This document shows, piece after piece, positions 1-9,190 of a stretch of 19,449 bases of DNA. The stretch is taken from positions 1 to 19,449 of the forward strand of contig UZAE01000698.1 in NCBI GenBank assembly GCA_900617975.1. The letters are read 5' to 3'. A model generated the notes under the pieces. It did no database searches. It had not been told where the DNA came from and saw only the letters and a list, made by a program, of their open reading frames with translations. Positions within the stretch are counted from its first letter, which is position 1, and the number at the start of each line of letters is the position of its first letter. A program made the position numbers and the translations under genes. The DNA comes from Rodentolepis nana. Its lineage: Eukaryota > Platyhelminthes > Cestoda > Cyclophyllidea > Hymenolepididae.

Positions 1-39
<39 letters not shown>
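1..39. repeat. (TC)n dinucleotide microsatellite
   Basis: Nineteen TC units plus one T open the window without interruption. The tract may extend beyond the left edge. This is a simple sequence repeat, and no function can be inferred. Confidence 0.97.
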
Positions 40-40
<1 letters not shown>

Positions 41-2938
41 AATCTTCTCTGCCGACTAGAGAGGCTGTTAGTTAGTCCACCTCTCTAATTCCTCGGTACC
101 TACCTACTTAGTGGCTTGCATTTCTTTTCAACATGGCTTTATCACTGGGGAAATGTGTGTTTAACCCGTATTGACAACTCATCTTAGTCCACAAACTCCT
201 GAAATTATTTGAGAGTAATTGGATCAGTGAATTCAAAGGTTTTACAGGCTTTTCTTAGCAAAAAATGTGGATTTCTGTCCAAGAAAGATTTTAGGTAACT
301 AGTTAAGAAAAGGCGCATACGGTATTTTTCATCATCCGAGAGGTTTAGTCTTATTATTAAAAAGCGTTTTCAAGGGATTCTACCCTTCGATTCTCTAAGT
401 AGATGTGGAGTTAAATTAGAGTAAATTTTCATGAATTGAGCTAAATGTCAAGACTAACTTGTAGGTAACAGGAATCACCGTTATTCTTCAAGATTTTATT
501 TGTATCAAACTTCCAAGGATTAGGTTGGGAGTTAGGTACAATGCTTCCTCTTACCTCATTCTTATTCTTCACACGCTTAAACCATGACGCACTTCAGGTT
601 TCGGTCAATTTTCTTTAACTATTTCAGTGGTCTTTGTCAATTAAAAATCTATGCAATGTCCGATTTCTGCACCCCGCCTGTCATGGTCGCATTTGTCCCA
701 CAGCCCTCCGATCATCAGCACACATCTGTCTAACTCTCTGTTCCCTCCAGAATACTAAATCTTACCATCCAACTCCTATCGTTAGGACCCCAAACTCATA
801 CCCTACTATCTGCGGCCCCTTCTGCCAGGTTTCATTTCCGACATCTCACTTACCATTCTAATCTATAACTTTTCTCGATACTCATTTTTAATAGAAATCG
901 ATTGAGAAATAATTATTGTTTTACCCGTCTCACAGTAATTCTTCTATCAATCACAAAGTAATTTCCCCACTGGTGAAAGCATTTGATAATTCTGCGTATT
1001 TTTCATCTTTTTCTTTTGTTATCGCGTGGGTTCAAATCATTGCCATTTTTTATTCAGCTTAGGATCTTGGAAATATTTGAAATATTGCTGAGTTTGCTAG
1101 AATTGTCAAGAACTGAGATATTACTACCGGCACTTCTGTTTTGCGGCTTATTAACAAATAGGCCTTGATTTTCCTAATCGATGCGGACCCAGAATCCACA
1201 AGCTAATGATTGTTCATTTATTTGTTCAATCAGATGTCATTTAAGTCATAAGTGCCCGATCTTTTGCTCTAAACACTACTTACAACGAGCATATGGGAAA
1301 TTAGCCAGACTAATCATTGTTGGATCTCTTTAGTTACGACCTAGAGGCCTTAAACACAAAGAAACAAAATAAATCAATTTGGAACAACATGTCTGGAATG
1401 CGATCTCATGCACCTGGTCATTCTCTGTGCACTCAGACGAACCTAACTTGTCTCCTTTGGATACCCGAAGTATGAACTTATTTAGTCCCCTAGCAATAAG
1501 CACGAGCTCCGTATAAATAAGTCACATTGAAAATGCAAGAATGGTTTACTCTTACTGAATGGAGAAATTCCACAATTTCAAATCAAGTTGTTATCATTGT
1601 TTTGATTCCTTTTCTCTTTTATAAATACTCACCAAACATGTTTGCTGTATGCTTCATTCCAATCACGAAGTTGCAAACGATTCGCTTTTTAGAAGTCTGG
1701 GAGGGTAAAGTCATAGTTGGCATCGGCACTGACCTTTTTATGGCACGTCTCCGTGCAATAGATATTAACATATTTGAAAGACTTTTCACATAAGTATGTA
1801 CATTATGATTGTAAGCAACTTCCTCCATGTACTCCTAGATTTGGCTTTTATGCTAAGCTAAATATGGAGTTGATTAATTATAACTCAGTAATGATTACTA
1901 CATTTATCACTGGTACCGCATTCCATATAGCTGCCAACCCATTATTGCGGTGCAATTGAAATCTACTTTTGGCTAGAAGACGAACAGCTAAACGGAGGGT
2001 TCTTCATACACTAAAAATAAAACCCAGCCCTCTGTAACGAGTTGATTATATGGGTATGAAATTGGCAGCACATTTCTTAAGAACTCAAAATTAGAGCTAA
2101 TAAAAACGAAATAGTACAGTTCGAGTGAATTCATACCATTAATAGGTAATTTTTAATGTTGTGGTATGCACACGATGCATGTGACTGTTATCATTTTCAC
2201 AGTATTCATATTCAAGGCATAACATCAGTTTTTTCAAAAAAGAGGTTTGTGTTTTTCGGGCTGATATGGAATTGGGTAAGTCTTGACTTAGAAAACTCCA
2301 GTAGAAAAAAGGGTAGATTCGCTTAAATTAAATAAGAATATTTAGCTAATAAATAACTGTGAAATACTATCATTCGGCATGAGACAAATGGCAAACAAAT
2401 TTCACAGTGCCGTGAAAGAAAAAATGTTAAAGCGATTTGTCACTGTAAGTGAAAATTTAGAAAATGGAAAGGCTAAATCAGCAGATTTCAGAAGCAAGTT
2501 ATTTACTCACTATGAGTTCTACTGCGAAAAAAATAGGCAAACTCAAGTTGGAAGGGGTTAGGCATTCATTTCGCATACACAAGCACGTAAATATTAAATA
2601 AGCGGTCATTAAGAGATTCGTGGCAAATTCATTCCAGACATGTGATGCGCACAACTCTTCTCTGATTGCAGAGAGTACAGATAACTGGACCTGAAAATTG
2701 TAAATTGTAAGAAATATGAAATATGTTGTTCTAAAATCTCCACTGCATGGAAGAGAGTTCATCATTCAAGCTAGATTATCGACAAAGATAAAAAATAAAA
2801 AACTGAAAATCTAATTGTATTTAAAATATTGAAAAAGCAAGTAGTTAAAAATTAAACTTAATTATTCATACTCATATTTTGTATTGATAAGTATTGATTG
2901 ACATGCATCAAAGGTAAGGGACATTTGTTTCCTGCTTA
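40..2938. other. Intergenic DNA, no gene recognised
   Basis: Both strands carry only short open frames of about 60-90 codons, roughly what chance gives at this base composition. None shows a recognisable domain. The stretch around 620-860 is pyrimidine-rich on the plus strand. Around 1619-1828 the minus strand has an open frame ending at a good GTGAGT donor-like site, but an overlapping plus-strand frame is equally open, so I do not call an exon. No transposon ends or tRNA were found. Confidence 0.6.
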
Positions 2939-2940
2939 TA

Positions 2941-2970
2941 TTGGATTGGCAACTACGTCATTGCCGTTTT
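2941..2970 (+). repeat. Left terminal inverted repeat of the mariner element
   Basis: The repeat starts TTGGATTGGCAACTACGTCA directly after the TA duplication. It matches the reverse complement of 4200-4229 at 26 of 30 positions, with differences at positions 3, 5, 16 and 27. Transposase binding sites lie in such ends in active mariners. Confidence 0.93.
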
Positions 2971-3120
2971 TGTTGACAGATTCACTCTATACTTTCTTTT
3001 GTTTTGTTAACGTGGCCAGAGCATCTAACCTATATTTTTTCTTACTGTATGGGCTTCTAGGTTAATTAGTAAAAATTTTTTTGTTTACTTCTTTAGTTTT
3101 GTTTTTATCCCAATTTAATA

Positions 3121-4156
3121 ATGAAAGAACAGGACGTGCACTTCCCACACATTTTATTGTATTACTTCCGAAAAGGCAAGAACGCATCGCAAGCACAAAA
3201 GAAGTTATGTGCCGTATATGGAGATGAAGCCTTCAAAGAAAGGCAGTGTCGAAATTGGTTTGAAAGATTTCGTTCCGGTGATTTTTCACTGAAAAATTCA
3301 CAACGATCTGGCCGACCAGTCGAAGTGGATGAAACCCATATCAAGGCCATTATCGATTCAAATCGTCACAGCACAACATGAGATATTGCAGAGAAGCTCA
3401 ATGTGTCGCATACATGCATTGAAAAAAATTAAAAACCCTTGGTCATGTCAAGAAACTTGATTTATGGATCCCTCACCAGTTAAAGGAAATTCATTTGACG
3501 CAACGGATTAGCATCTGTGATTCGCCGCTACTGAAACGCAATGAGAATGATCCATTTCTGAAGAACCTAGTTACTGGCGACGAAAAGTGGATAGTTTATA
3601 ACAATGTCGTTACTCGCAAGAGATCATGGGTGAAGAAAGATCAACCAGCCCAAACAGTATCAAAAGCAGAGATTCACCAAAAAAGATTATGCTATCAGTC
3701 TGGTGGGGGGATCACAAAGGAATTTTGTATTTTGAACTCATGCCGCAGAACCAAACGATAAATTCAAATGTGTATGTTGAAGAACTCGAAAAAGTGAAGG
3801 ATGCAATTGAAGATAAGCGGCCGGCATTATCAAATCGGAAGGGTGTTGTTTTCCATCATGATAACGCAAGGCCCCATACATCTTTGGTTACTCGGCAAAA
3901 ATTATTGGAACTGTGTTGGGATGTTTTGCCACACCCACCATATAGCCCTGACCTTGCGCCTTCGGATTACCATTAGTTTCGTTCCATGCAAAACCCTTTA
4001 AATGGTAAAATTTTTAACAACGCGGATGATGTCGGATCACACCTAATTCAGTTTTTTAATAGCAAAGACCAGACATCTTACGAACGGGGAATTTTTACTC
4101 TGCCAGAACGATGGGAAAAGGTCATCGACAAGAACGGCCAATATCTAATTGAATAA
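3121..4156 (+). pseudogene. Mariner transposase pseudogene (D,D34D family), two stops and two frameshifts
   Basis: This encoded a mariner transposase, the nuclear enzyme that cuts and pastes the element. ATG 3121 to TAA 4154-4156 equals 345 codons once two lost bases are allowed for, the normal family length. Visible parts in order are an N-terminal helix-turn-helix, a GRPV linker (residues 64-67), a second helix-turn-helix, a WIPHQL box (canonical WVPHEL) and the catalytic core. The core has Asp at 3579-3581 (TGDE), 3860-3862 (HHDNARPH) and 3965-3967 (YSPDLAPSD). The last two are separated by exactly 34 residues. Breaks are a TGA at 3379, a one-base loss in the A-run 3422-3428, a one-base loss in the A-run 3679-3684, and a TAG at 3974 where Leu is usual. 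The catalytic triad itself is intact, so inactivation is by reading-frame decay. Confidence 0.95.
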
Positions 4157-4199
4157 AGTTATATTTTAAACAAAAATTCCGAATTTGCCTTCTAATTTG

Positions 4200-4229
4200 A
4201 AATCGGCAATGACTTAGTTGCCAACCTAA
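4200..4229 (-). repeat. Right terminal inverted repeat of the mariner element
   Basis: Read on the minus strand it begins TTAGGTTGGCAACTAAGTCA and ends at the TA at 4230-4231. It is the inverted partner of the left end. Confidence 0.93.
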
Positions 4230-4231
4230 TA

Positions 4232-5034
4232 GTACTATCAACTAGCTTTGCGAATATGCCAAACGTTTCTAATATAGGAAAAAATTATATAAAATTGCAA
4301 TGAGGGAATAAAAATCAGCTATGATAAAAATATGGGACAACATTGGGAGTAGGCAGAAATAGTGCTGCCAAAATTTTTGTCCAATTAATGCAATCATTCA
4401 CACTAGCCATTGTGATAAGCATTTGGTATTAAGTTTTTAAACTTTATGAATTTATGCATGCTTTTGTTAATTTAATTGAGCGAAGGCATTCCTCCTTGGA
4501 AAATTGTAGTAAAATTTAACCCGTGATGCATATATTACAAAGTATATTCTTTGTTTTGAATAATTATGCAAAAAGGGAGATTTAAAAAGCTTTGAAATAT
4601 GTAATGGTTTAGAAGCACAAATCGTATAATCTTGTAAAAAATAACTACTCTCTTAGTAATCTAGCAAACATAATAAAGTAAAACAATTTATAATCGAATT
4701 AGACATTGTAAAGATAACTCTAGTGAAGTCGTGTTTAATATCAGGAATTAATGACTATATCCACTAAAAGATTCCTCATGATGAAAAATTATGCAAACCC
4801 AAAAATCGTCAAATTTTAAAAATATTGTGAAAAAATATATTACATTTAGTTCCTACATAAAATTCAAATTTTTACTAAAATAAATGTTTATTTAAGAATA
4901 TATGGCCGAAATAGTTTTAATTAAGCAATTGGTGATTGGCGGATCCTGTGGGTTGTTTTCGGCTTTGATCTTTTATATTTTTAAGCCTCATTTGTTATAA
5001 GTTTGAGGTTAATTTATTAATGATTTTACATTCA
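4232..5034. other. AT-rich region upstream of the Rac gene
   Basis: No gene or repeat end is visible. The stretch is very AT-rich, with many short A and T runs. It presumably contains the Rac promoter and possibly a 5'-UTR intron, but I cannot place a transcription start. The segment just before 5035 (TTTATTAATGATTTTACATTCAG) has a branch-point-like TTAAT and a pyrimidine-leaning acceptor. Confidence 0.5.
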
Positions 5035-5036
5035 GA
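5030..5036 (+). promoter_or_regulatory. Candidate 5'-UTR 3' splice site (cis or spliced-leader acceptor)
   Basis: ATTCAG ends at 5035, 18 bases before the Rac start codon. It follows a TTAATTTATTAATG stretch that could hold a branch point. Such a close acceptor fits either a 5'-UTR intron or, in flatworms, spliced-leader trans-splicing. The start ATG has A at -3. This is inference from motif shape only. Confidence 0.35.
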
Positions 5037-5053
5037 GTTTTAAATAGGTTAAT

Positions 5054-6831
5054 ATGCAAGCAATAAAGTGTGTTGTTGTTGGCGACGGAGCCGTCGGAAA
5101 GACATGTTTGCTTATCAGTTATACTTCCAACGCCTTTCCCGGTGAATATATCCCTACCGTGTTCGATAATTACTCTGCAAATGTAATGGTCGATAAGAAA
5201 CCAATTAACTTGGCCCTTTGGGATACTGCCGGTGTGTTTATTTTGGATCCGTCTTGTTTAATATTTTCCTTTGTCTTTACTTATATCCTTACTTTCTTTT
5301 CGCTTTTTCCATCATTGCGATTCCTTGATCTTCCAACTTTTATCATTTACCACAAATATTTTTTTGTTATAGGGCAAGAAGATTATGACAGACTTCGGCC
5401 GCTATCATACCCGCAGACAGATGTTTTTCTGATTTGCTTTTCGGTGGTTAGTCCAGCCTCCTTCGAAAACGTAAAGGCCAAGTGGATTCCTGAAGTAAGA
5501 CATCACTGCCCCAGAACTCCAGTGATTCTTGTTGGAACTAAATTGGATTTACGTGAAGACCAGGAAACCATAAATAAACTGAAAGATCTCAAGTTGGTCC
5601 CCATTACTTACCCCCAGGTAAGCCTATTTAATGCTTATATGCTTCCTGTGTTTCCTATTTGTTTATCATCTCAGACCAAATCATTTACTTCAACTTTATG
5701 GGCAAATATCTTTGTTTGCAATAGTCTATTTTGCCAATGAATCACAATTGCGTTTAACCATGCTTGCTGTTAACAAAACTCGTAGTAACGTGCTTACAAA
5801 TTAAAACTCATTAGATATCTAATTAAGCTTATTAAATGGTCAATTGAGACCTCTTAAATTAGCTTCCGTTTAAAAAACCTTCGCATTGTTTACTTTCGAT
5901 GTTCGTTTTGGCATCGTGCCTTTCCGACATGAAATTCTTGTTTATCTTATCGATTTGATGGTGAAAACTAAAATTACTGCCATTTAATTTCTCGTGAAGC
6001 TCTAATGCTTTACAAAGTTTTTTTTCTTCGAACATTTTTGTCTTGGTGTTGTAGAAATACATCCTCGTGTTTGTGCAAGTCCTTGTGGCCAGATTTTGTT
6101 TCGGTTTGTATTTTGTTAACATAGCTCTGATTCTGACATAAATCACAGTGAAAATTAGTGTCTATTAAGGCGCTTTTGCAACTCAGCTGCTTGTTGCTTA
6201 TAGTATCATTAGGAACGCTGGTAAGTCAAAGTTAACTTCTTAGAAAATCATCCGCCCTGGTAGTAATACAACTTGTCCGTAAAAGTGATCAGGATAGGTA
6301 TGATTTTATGCTTACTTTGTGAGCATTTGTATTCTAGTGCACTGACTCCTCCTGACTCGACTCACTTTCCTCTGTAACCAAATAGTTAATTTGAGTATAT
6401 TAATTCAGTTGGATGACTAGTCGTCTCATTTCAGTTACTTATTCCTATCGGCATCATTTCAAGAAAACAAAAAATATATTGAATAATCTGCTAATATTGT
6501 ACGCCATTGTATGGGTCCACCAAGAAATACTAATTAAAATAGAGTTTTTGTTAAAGATCACAAGATGGAGTTTCTTATTTGGAGCTCCAAGATGTGCGTC
6601 GAAAATGACATTTTGGAAAAACTAGCCTGAAAAGTATACCTTTCACTAATCCCTTGTATTCTGTTTTTTTCTGCACAGGGTTTGAGTATGGCAAAAGAAA
6701 TTAGTGCAATCCAGTACTTGGAGTGTTCTGCTCTAACCCAAACAGGCCTGAAAAATGTATTCGACGAGGCAATACGTGCGGTTCTAATTCCTCATTCCAA
6801 ACCCAGTAAACGCGGCTGCGATCTCGTCTAA
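5054..6831 (+). CDS. Rac-type Rho-family small GTPase, three exons
   Basis: Exons are 5054-5231, 5373-5617 and 6679-6831, giving 191 aa (human RAC1 has 192). This is a GTP/GDP switch acting at the plasma membrane on actin, phagocytosis and cell polarity. Visible are the P-loop GDGAVGKT (10-17), switch I with Thr35, DTAGQ (57-61), the guanine-binding TKLD (115-118) and CSAL (157-160), and the Rho insert helix near 122-135. Trp56, and not Phe, points to Rac over Cdc42. The N-terminus [20 protein letters not shown] matches Rac almost exactly. The C-terminus is unusual: the basic stretch is thin (KPSKR) and the CAAX box is CDLV, with Cys188 as the expected prenylated residue. Intron 1 is phase 1 within Gly60 and intron 2 is phase 0 after Gln141. 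Both have GT-AG ends. All motif residues are intact, so it should be functional. The gene symbol is left blank because the exact paralogue is unknown. Confidence 0.97.
5232..5372 (+). other. Rac intron 1, 141 nt, stop-free and in frame
   Basis: The intron starts GTGTGT and ends TTTGTTATAG. Its length is divisible by three and it contains no stop in the Rac frame. Unspliced RNA would therefore keep the frame and add 47 mostly hydrophobic residues between Gly60 and Gln61. The acceptor is good. The donor is weaker than GTAAGT or GTGAGT. The intron is T-rich. Confidence 0.9.
5618..6678 (+). other. Rac intron 2, 1061 nt
   Basis: The donor is GTAAGC after CCCCAG, and the acceptor is CTGCACAG after a long T tract. 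Reading into it from exon 2 meets a stop at 5738. It is AT-rich and contains a perfect 14-bp palindrome, ATTAGATATCTAAT, at 5810-5823. A 95-codon minus-strand open frame at 5859-6146 has no recognisable content and is probably chance. Confidence 0.9.
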
Positions 6832-6870
6832 TTGTTTCAGAGGTAGTACAAAGAAGAGGAGAACATAGTT

Positions 6871-6888
6871 CCCCTCCCCCCCCCTCCC
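6871..6888 (+). promoter_or_regulatory. C-rich tract in the Rac 3' UTR (G4-capable on the minus strand)
   Basis: CCCCTCCCCCCCCCTCCC lies 40 bases after the stop codon. In the transcript it is an uninterrupted C-rich stretch of the kind bound by KH-domain poly(C)-binding proteins. On the template DNA strand it has four G-runs of three or more and could form a quadruplex. A role is inferred only. Confidence 0.4.
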
Positions 6889-7415
6889 ATCCTTACACAC
6901 GCGATCGCCACCTTAATTCAAAAGCCCGCCCTTGCTTCTTTTTTGAGGCGATGCCAGTGTCCCGATCGTCTGAATCTCAAAACTACACATTCATGATTAT
7001 CGATTTTTTGTCAGTTCTCTCACCCTCGATCATCTGAAATGAAGCAAATCATTTTTTGAGAACGCCGTGTACAGTATGTGCGTTAAATGCTCCTCTAGGT
7101 TATACTTTCGCCTATCTGATCCTCCACTTTGTGAATGTTTTGCTTGCCTCTATTGTGTTTACCTTTCTTTTTTTAAATGCGCTGTGTCACAAAATGTCCC
7201 TCCTTTTAGCACACGCGCAAACGCAAGCATGGCCCCCCTCTTTTACTCACCCTCTTCTCTCTGACTATTATGCGACAGCGACAGCGTCTAAAACTACTTC
7301 TAACTCATGAATGTTGGCTGAATGAGGAAAATATTGGTAAAATGCAGCTCTTTGTTCTTTTTATTTGAGAGTAATGAGAAAAGGTTTTAGCGTGCTGGAT
7401 GTGTTTTCTAAAGTG

Positions 7416-7421
7416 AATAAA
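7416..7421 (+). terminator. Polyadenylation signal AATAAA, probable end of the Rac transcript
   Basis: This is the first AATAAA after the Rac stop, 585 bases downstream. A T/G-rich stretch (TTGCTCTGAGTG) follows within 20 bases, as expected for a cleavage region. Cleavage would fall near 7435. Confidence 0.55.
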
Positions 7422-7440
7422 GAATTGCTCTGAGTGCAAT

Positions 7441-9080
7441 GCTCTACTCTCTTCCGCCTCTCTTGATTAGCTTCGACCGGTGGGATTGTTTATTCCCTTC
7501 CGTAGTCCTTTTAAACAGATATTTAAGGGCAAATTTGGGCAAGAGTACAGACTCTTCGATATATATATTTGTGGGAGCTGAGTAAATTCTGGATTTCGCC
7601 TTTGAGGCTTGAGTTTCTCCATAGTTTAGGTTGCAGCTATGCATTCATCATCACGAACTCCGTTCTTTTAACATTTTGCCACGTCTGGCTAGAGTGGGTG
7701 TACTCTGCTCCATGTATTGACTCTCAATGGGGAAGGTTTGCATTCATTCCCATCCATCCTAAAGTGGTTTGCTTGCACAGGGAAGGCCGTGTCAGTATTG
7801 ACAAAAGGTAAAAGACAGGGTGATAGCTGCCCCCATCTTTATGATTTCATAGGCGTTAGTTGGTATATTCTGGCGACGAAAAGTTTCGATTCGAGGAATT
7901 CTTGTCTTGAATTTTGATGGGGGGGGGGGGGCAATGACTAAGTCGATTGAGCCACTAAGACGACAATAGTGCAAAAAGCACTTGACGCCTATGTGAATGC
8001 AATGACGTAAATATCGATATTTTCAATTGCACTAGACTTAAATTGTGGTATCTTGAAGGCACTTTGAAAAATTGGGTTTAAATAAGAGCAGATAAGTTTT
8101 AGAATTAGGCCATTTCAATGCTTAAAATTAAAATCAATTGGGAATCTTGATGTCCTAATTTCATTAGGTTTTTTATTTCGGCACATCTTTCATTCCCGAC
8201 TATTATTTCATGCGCTTAGATGCCTTACAATGTTCTGTGGAAGCTTGTTTAGTTGAGTGTTATTCAGAAGACACTAGAGTTCCCTTTATCGGATATGCAC
8301 AAAGCAAATCGACAGAATGGAATAACACATAGCATGAAACACACAAACTATCAAATCTCTAGAGGGTCAAAGTTCGTTGATCTCTCTTCAAGTAGGTCTA
8401 CGAATCCGACCAAATTTTTTTGCAATTGTTTAAAGAATAAGATTGAATGAAAGAATTTTTTGGTCTTACTGCTATTCTGTAGTTAATCCTTTTTCATAAA
8501 AACCAAGTGTGTTCGTTAGGCAAAGTGTATTCAGGACATAAAATACACATAATCGGATAAATCAAGAAACTTTGATTTATTACAATCTGGTGAAAATTTG
8601 ACATTTGGATTCAGATCATATCCACTTTACTTCTTAGATATGGCTGCGTTCTAGCGTTCCAATTTTAAGATGTTTCCCACTTCTTCTGAGTGGAAGCATA
8701 TACATCAGATCATTTTTGTTCTAGGAACCAAAGTACCATCACGTAGGACCTGAGGTTACTAGAGTTCTATAGGGATGATATCTACTCGCGATGAATAGAC
8801 ACTGATGAAAAGGGAGAGAGAGCGTCTGAATCTGAATACATTATCATAGAAGACCCAAAGATGCTTAGTCTTAAGTTTCTTTTCCATAGTAACGGTGCTT
8901 AATTTCAATTAAGAAAGAAGAGTCCGTTGAATGACTACTACTTATACTCATAAACATTGTCTAACGATGGGGAGAGGAACCCAGTCAATTATACCACCTA
9001 AAAGATTCTTAATATGTAGAGAATTCTTATGCCAAAATCTATTTCGCTTAGTAAAACTAGAAGTGAGAAAAAGACATAGT
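7441..9080. other. Intergenic DNA, no gene recognised
   Basis: Only short chance-level frames occur on either strand. The one notable simple sequence is a run of 13 G at 7919-7931. A short GAGAGAGAG stretch lies near 8813. No transposon ends, RNA genes or exon chains could be supported. Confidence 0.55.
7919..7931 (+). repeat. Homopolymer run of 13 G
   Basis: Thirteen consecutive G follow GAAATTTTGAT-like AT-rich sequence. Such a run is rare in AT-rich DNA. It is prone to length polymorphism and to sequencing error, so the true length may differ. Confidence 0.95.
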
Positions 9081-9084
9081 GTAG

Positions 9085-9190
9085 TGCGAGCGCCAACACA
9101 AAAACTGGCATTCACGGCTTATGAGTCACCTCACCAACGCGCGAATTGCACAGTACCGTCACGTGATTGGTCAGTGTGACGTGTGTTGTT
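9085..9190. promoter_or_regulatory. Candidate promoter or enhancer: AP-1, E-box, CCAAT and CRE-like cluster
   Basis: Within about 60 bases are TGAGTCA (9122-9128, exact AP-1 consensus), the palindrome TCACGTGA (9159-9166, bHLH-zip/USF/TFE type), ATTGG (9166-9170, inverted CCAAT box) and TGACGTG (9177-9183, CRE-like half site). The same stretch has many CpG pairs against an AT-rich background. No gene can be attached on either side, so the direction is unknown. Motif matches are seen; regulatory activity is inferred. Confidence 0.3.

Larger units (their letters stand above)
2941..4229 (+). mobile_element. Full-length, inactive mariner (Tc1/mariner superfamily) transposon
   Basis: The element is 1289 bp, the usual length for mariner. 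It is bounded by imperfect terminal inverted repeats of about 30 bp and flanked on both sides by TA (2939-2940 and 4230-4231), the duplication expected for this superfamily. The inner GGCAACTA-GTCATTGCCG block is shared by both ends. Between the ends lies one transposase gene reading in the plus direction. The terminal sequence resembles, from memory, mariners of the mellifera/capitata type, but the subfamily is unverified. Cut-and-paste elements of this kind are known to move horizontally between animal phyla. This copy cannot make its own transposase, though its ends might still be mobilised in trans. It lies about 0.8 kb upstream of the Rac start codon. Confidence 0.96.
6832..7440 (+). other. 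Probable 3' UTR of the Rac gene
   Basis: The region runs from just after the TAA to shortly past the first AATAAA found downstream. It starts with a purine-rich stretch, then a C-rich tract (6871-6888), and is pyrimidine-rich around 7080-7265. Short open frames in it lack codon or domain support. The end is inferred from the polyadenylation signal. Confidence 0.55.

Noticed and set aside
971..1041. TGGTGAAAGCA and GGTTCAAATCA, looking like pol III A and B boxes
   Set aside because: Spacing is possible, but the sequence between them cannot fold as a tRNA and no SINE tail or duplication is seen.
1527..1828. Overlapping open frames on both strands, the minus one ending at a GTGAGT donor-like site
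   Set aside because: Length is at chance level for this composition, the two strands compete, and no domain is recognised.
5618..5740. Extension of Rac exon 2 into the following sequence up to the stop at 5738
   Set aside because: A GTAAGC donor follows Pro-Gln exactly where Rac continues, and exon 3 at 6679 supplies the correct C-terminal part.
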